This document shows, one piece after another, positions 40,380-64,000 of a DNA stretch of 64,000 nucleotides. Location: positions 63,384,390 to 63,448,389 of the forward strand of contig NC_092093.1 in assembly GCF_045679555.1 (NCBI RefSeq). The letters are read 5' to 3'. Below the pieces are notes generated by a model. It made no database searches. It was not told where the DNA came from and saw only the letters and a list, made by a program, of their open reading frames with translations. The DNA comes from Salvelinus alpinus (taxonomy: Eukaryota > Chordata > Actinopteri > Salmoniformes > Salmonidae). Within the stretch, counting starts at the first letter, position 1. The number at the start of each line of letters is the position of its first letter. The position numbers were made by a program, and so were the translations under genes.

Positions 40380-41300
40380 ATGAGGTCAAAGGAATTGTCC
40401 GTAGGGCTTCGAGACAGGATAGTGTCGAAGCACAGATCTGTGAAAGGGTCACCAACACATTTCTGCAGCATTGAAGGTCCAAGAACACAGTGGCCTCCAT
40501 CATTCTTAAATGGAAGAAGTTTGGAACCACCAAGACTTTTGCTAGAGCTGGCCGCCCGGCCATACTGAGCAATCAAGGGAGATGGGCCTTGGTCAGGGAA
40601 GTGACCAAGATCCCGATGGTCACTCTGACAGAGCTCCAGAGTTCCTCTGTGGAGATGGGATAACCTTCCAGAAAGACAACCATCTCTACAGCACTCCACC
40701 AATCAGGCCTTTATGGTAGAGTGGCCAGATGGAAGCCACATTTCAGTAAAAGGCACATGACAGCCCGCTTGGAGTTTTCCAAAAGGCACCTAAAGGACTC
40801 TCAGACCATTAGAAACAAGATACTCTGGTCTGTTGAAACCAAGTTGAACTCTTTGGCCTGACTGCCAAGCGTCACGTCTTGAGAAAATCTGAAACCATCC
40901 CTACAGTGAAGCATGGTGGTGGCAGCATCATGCTGTGGGGATGTTTTTCAGCGGCAGGGACTGGGAGACTAGTCAGCATCGAGGGAAAGATGAACGGAGC
41001 AAAGTACAGACAGGTCCTTCATGAAAACCTGCTCCAGAGCGCTCAGGACCTCAGACCGGGGCGAAGGTTCCCCTTCCAACAAGCACACAGCCAAGTCAAT
41101 GCAAGAGTGGATTCTGGGCAAGTCTCTGAATCTCCTTGAGTGGCCCAGCCAGAGCCCAGACTTGAACCTGATCGAACATCTCTGGAGAGACTTGAAAAAA
41201 GCTGTGCAGTAACTCTCCCCATCCAACTTGACAGAGCTTGAGAGGATCTCCAGAGAATAATGGGAGAAACTTCTCAAATACAGGCGTGCCAAGCTTGCAG
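40380..41300 (+). pseudogene. Tc1 transposase pseudogene
   Basis: 40380 on reads MRSKELSVGLRDRIVSKHRS, the start of a Tc1 paired-like domain. 40879-41139 carries TVKHGGGSIMLWGCFSAAGTGRL, and 41120-41212 [20 protein letters not shown] with the catalytic Glu. Frameshifts at about 40450, 40640 and 41080 make it nonfunctional. It is a different Tc1 family from the one at 33505-35429. Confidence 0.85.
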
Positions 41301-41480
41301 CGTCATACCCAAGAAGACTCAAGTATGTAAATCACTGCCAAAGGTGCTTCAACAAAGTACTGAGTAAAGGGTCTGAATACTTATGTAAATGTGATATTTC
41401 AATTTCTATTTGTAATAAATTTGCACAAATTTCTATAAATATTTTTTTGCTTTGTCATTATGGGGTTTTGTGTGTAGATA

Positions 41481-42132
41481 GGGCGGCAGGTAGCCTAGTG
41501 GTTAGAGCGTTGGACTAGTAACCGAAAGGTTGCAAGATCAAATCCCCGAGCTGACAAGGTCAAAATCTGTCATTCTGCCCCTGAACAAGGCAGTTAATGT
41601 AACGCTCGTCTTTCTCCTCATCTGAAGAGGAGCAAGGATCGGACCAATATGCAGCGTGGGTTGAATACATAATGAATTAATTTAATCGAGACGAACACGA
41701 AGAACACTTGATAAAACTACAAAATAACAAACGACGTGAACAGACCTGAACTTGAGAACAAAACGCACGAACAGGAACGAACACACACACGAACGAACGA
41801 AAACGAAACAGTCCCGTGTGGTACAAACACTGACACAGGAACAATCACCCACAAACAAACAGTGAGAACAGCCTACCTTAATATGGTTCTCAATCAGAGG
41901 AAACGTAAAACACCTGCCCCTGATTGAGAACCATATCAGGCTAATTGAAAATGAACCCAACATAGAAACACATAACATAGAATGCCCACCCCAACTCACG
42001 CCCTGACCATACTAAGCAAAGACAAAACAAAGGAAATAAGGTCAGGAACGTGACAGTTAACCCACTGTTCCTAGGCCGTCATTGAAAATAAGAATTTGTT
42101 ATTAACTGACTTGCCTAGTTAAATAAATAAAA
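41481..42132 (+). mobile_element. tRNA-derived SINE interrupted by a MITE
   Basis: Head TAGCCTAGTGGTTAGAGCG (A box) and GGTTGCAAGATCAAATCC (B-box region), body GCTGACAAGGTCAAAATCTG, tail GACTTGCCTAGTTAAATAAA. AGAT-like bases flank it (41476, 42133). It belongs to the same family as the minus copy at 47601-47746. Confidence 0.87.
41598..42055. mobile_element. Non-autonomous DNA transposon nested in the SINE
   Basis: About 458 bp flanked by GTTAA on both sides (41593-41597 and 42056-42060; possibly CAGTTAA). Ends TGTAACGCTC and, inverted, TGTCACGTTCC are imperfect terminal repeats. No coding capacity. The same end sequence is a common salmonid repeat. Confidence 0.75.
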
Positions 42133-42309
42133 GATTGATGAGGGGAAAAAACTATGCAAACCATTTTAGAATAAGAATAACCTAACAAAATGTTGAAAAA
42201 AATCAAGAGGTCTGAATACTTTACAAATGCACTGTACACACACACAGACTACAGCTGTCTTATACACCAAGATGCTACAACTCATTAATCTTTCTATCAC
42301 ACACACAAA

Positions 42310-43220
42310 CACACTAAAGCTTGTGAGAATTTGTCGGCGAGTAGGTAACCCGTCACTACCATCCCTTCTATTGGCTTATGTGCAATCACTGGAGAATAAA
42401 CTGGATGAGCTCCATTCGAGATTATCCTACCAACTGGATATTAAAAACTGTAATATATTATGTTTCACTGAGTCATGGCTGAATGACAACACGGATAATA
42501 TACAGTTGGCTGAGTTTTCCGTGCATCGGCAAGACAGACCAGCTACATCCGGTAAGACAAGGGGTGGTGGTGTGTGTCTATTTGTCTGGTGCGTGATGTC
42601 TAATATTAAGGAAGTCTTGAGGTATTGCTTGCCTGAGATAGAGTACATGATCATAAGCTGTAGACCACACTACCTACAAAGAGAATTTTCATCTATATTT
42701 TTCGTAGCTGTCTATTTACCACCACAAACCAATGATGACACTAAGACCGCACTCAACAAGCTGTAAAAGGTCATAAACACAAAAATGCTCATCCAGAAGC
42801 GATGCTCCTAGTGGCCGGGGACTTTAATGCAGGCAAACTTAAATGGGTTTTACCTAATTTCACATGTGCAACAAGAGGGGGAAAAAAACGCTTTTCTAGG
42901 GAGTTTTTCCTAGCCACCGTGCTTCTACACCTGCATTACCTGCTGTTTGGGGTTTTAGGCTGGGTTTCTGTACAGCACTTTGAGATATCAGCTGATGTAA
43001 GAAGGGCTATATAAATAAATTTGATTTGATTTGATCCATGGCTTCTGGTTGGGTGTGTACGTACAGTCAATGTGGGGACGACGTCCTCGATGTACTTATT
43101 GATAATAAGCCAGTAACTGATGTGGTGTACTCCTCAATGCCATCGGAAAGAATCCCAGAACATATTCCAGTCTGTGCTCGCAAAACTGTCCTGTAGTTTA
43201 GCATCTGCTCAATCTGACCA
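42310..43220 (+). mobile_element. Composite LINE remnant: A forward, B tail, A inverted
   Basis: 42330-42890 is the endonuclease region of LINE A (CFTESWLNDNTD; VAGDFNAGKLKW). At about 42893 it switches to the last 145 bp of LINE B, ending in TTTGATTTGATTTGAT. From 43037 to 43220 the sequence is LINE A again, but reversed, equivalent to about 22870-23066. Confidence 0.8.
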
Positions 43221-43250
43221 CTTTTTATAGACCAAGTGGTCCATTTGTGG

Positions 43251-43452
43251 CTAGATGGTATACAGCTATGGACGGAAGTGACTTTTCATAGCAGGTTAGG
43301 ATAGCATTTTAGCCAGCCCTAACCACCCTAACCTTTTTCCTAACCTTAACCTAATTATCCTGACCGGCTAGGTTGATTATCCTAGCCTGCAGCGCATGTT
43401 CTCATAACCTGATATGAAAGATCACTTCAGTCAGTAGCTGTGTACCATCTAG
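43251..43452. mobile_element. Foldback MITE upstream of flt1
   Basis: CTAGATGGTATACAGCTATG at the left and CAGTAGCTGTGTACCATCTAG at the right form arms of about 50 bp; inside are AGGTTAGGATAGCATTTTAG and CCTAACC runs. No coding capacity. It ends about 500 bp before the flt1 TATA box. Confidence 0.8.
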
Positions 43453-43923
43453 TCAAAACTCTTGCCAGTCCTACTGTTATGCTGTTGCCATGAATACGTG
43501 AATGAATTATGTGCGTCCCTGACACCAGGTAAGGTAATGCCATGGGCATACACCCACCACTGTCATAGGGGACCTGGGTGGGGGAGATACAGTAGATAGA
43601 CATTGGTGGTCCAATCAAAAGCTGGTAATTGTCTCAAGAAAGTCTCACCTGTTGGCGATATACCCTATTGCCTACGTGCCACTTTTCCCGCAGCCACCCA
43701 GGTCACTGCGATTTAGGCAGCAGTGGCGCGTAATTGCTTGGGTATGCTTATGTTTACTCACTGTTTTTGAGTAAATCGTATGGTTATCTGATGTTTGTGG
43801 GTCAGACAGGGTATCAGTATCATTACTTCATCTTCATTGTTTCAATTTGTCTAGAGTGACTGTGTAAGAATGGGTACTGTACGGGTGGGACTCGGCTTTT
43901 ACGCGCCATGGGTGTGGCGATGG

Positions 43924-43972
43924 GACGTCACGGGAAGGCCCGTTATCCGCTTGCTATGGGAACTGTATAAAA
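43924..43972 (+). promoter_or_regulatory. flt1 core promoter: CRE-like, ETS-like and TATA box
   Basis: GACGTCA (CRE-like) at 43924-43930, GGGAAGG with a GGAA ETS core at 43932-43938, and TATAAAA at 43966-43972, 255 bp before the ATG. Human FLT1 is reported to use a CRE and an ETS site above a TATA box. The transcription start is inferred near 43995-44000. Confidence 0.7.
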
Positions 43973-44015
43973 CCGGTGCCCACGATCACATTGGGAAAAA
44001 AGTTTACTGGAGTTG

Positions 44016-44166
44016 ATGCGCGGTGTTCTGTAGCGTCTCCCACGGTTCTCCTTTCCTCTATTCGGTAAACCTCTCCTACTCGTCAGAATCAATGCGAATC
44101 AGCAGCGATAGGCGCGCTGATGCTGTGTGGTCTGTAGCTTTCTATTCTCTGGAGAATAAGGACTAA
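44016..44166 (+). promoter_or_regulatory. Upstream ORFs in the flt1 5' leader
   Basis: Three short frames before the main start: ATG at 44016 to TAG at 44033 (5 codons), ATG at 44092 to TAA at 44166 (24 codons), and ATG at 44120 to TAG at 44137 (5 codons). None overlaps the main start at 44227. Translation is not shown by sequence alone. Confidence 0.5.
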
Positions 44167-44226
44167 ACTCTCTGTTACACGTTTCTTCTTGCATAGCTCT
44201 TCAGTGCAACGGGGAAGACAGACAAC

Positions 44227-63066
<18,840 letters not shown>

Positions 63067-63099
63067 GTGAGGACCAAGTCTTCCCTCCTCTCTTTACCC

Positions 63100-64000
<901 letters not shown>

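Larger units (their letters stand above)
40094..42236 (+). mobile_element. Tc1-like transposon carrying a nested SINE and MITE
   Basis: Left end near CACAATAACCCATAATGACA (40101) and right part TTGTCATTATGGGGTTTTGT (41453) are inverted repeats; the outermost right end, to about 42236, lies beyond a SINE inserted at 41481-42132. Transposase remains at 40380-41300. Confidence 0.85.

Overview
The window is a piece of a teleost fish nuclear genome, most likely a salmonid (trout/salmon/char type). Two vertebrate genes with GT-AG introns lie on the + strand, and the rest is dominated by repeats typical of salmonids: several Tc1-like transposon families, tRNA-derived SINEs, a 5S-rRNA-derived SINE, L2/Rex-like LINEs whose 3' ends carry a TTTGATTTGATTTG-type tail, and very long micro- and minisatellites. 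The host assignment rests on gene structure and recognised repeat types, not on a database search.

Region 1 (1-29023): the 3' four-fifths of a matriptase-type transmembrane serine protease gene (st14-like). Seventeen exons can be placed by reading frame and splice phase: SEA domain, CUB1, CUB2, four LDL-receptor class A repeats and a trypsin-like protease domain with an intact catalytic triad, ending at a TGA at 29021-29023. The exons for the cytoplasmic tail and transmembrane anchor must lie before position 1. Its introns hold a 5-bp pyrimidine satellite, a Tc1 copy, LINE pieces, an 11-kb 13-bp/26-bp minisatellite with higher-order duplications, a ~3.7-kb LINE with a second LINE nested in it, a 32-bp minisatellite and a 1-kb CAT-rich tract. 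One intron has GA instead of GT at its 5' end.

Region 2 (29024-43900): intergenic, almost solid transposable elements, many nested: Tc1 with a TTAA-flanked element containing a SINE; a palindromic MITE; Tc1 with a 5S-derived SINE; two LINEs back to back on opposite strands; Tc1 with a SINE that itself holds a MITE; a composite LINE fragment; and a foldback MITE.

Region 3 (43900-64000): promoter and first nine exons of a VEGF receptor gene, best matched to flt1 (vegfr1): TATA box with CRE-like and ETS-like motifs, a uORF-bearing 5' leader, signal-peptide exon at 44227-44284, then exons for Ig domains 1-4. The gene continues beyond the window. Its introns hold a 20-bp minisatellite grown from a SINE tail, an 80-nt hairpin, a 36-bp tandem array that repeats the exon 2 splice acceptor about 24 times, a 33-38-bp minisatellite of nearly 3 kb, a 24-bp array that also repeats a splice-acceptor-like motif, and a chimeric Tc1 remnant.

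The two genes are transcribed in the same direction and are not functionally linked by anything visible here; the protease acts at epithelial surfaces and the receptor in endothelium. The most interesting signals concern splicing: a non-canonical GA-AG intron in the protease gene, decoy acceptor arrays in flt1 and dinucleotide repeats pressed against acceptors.
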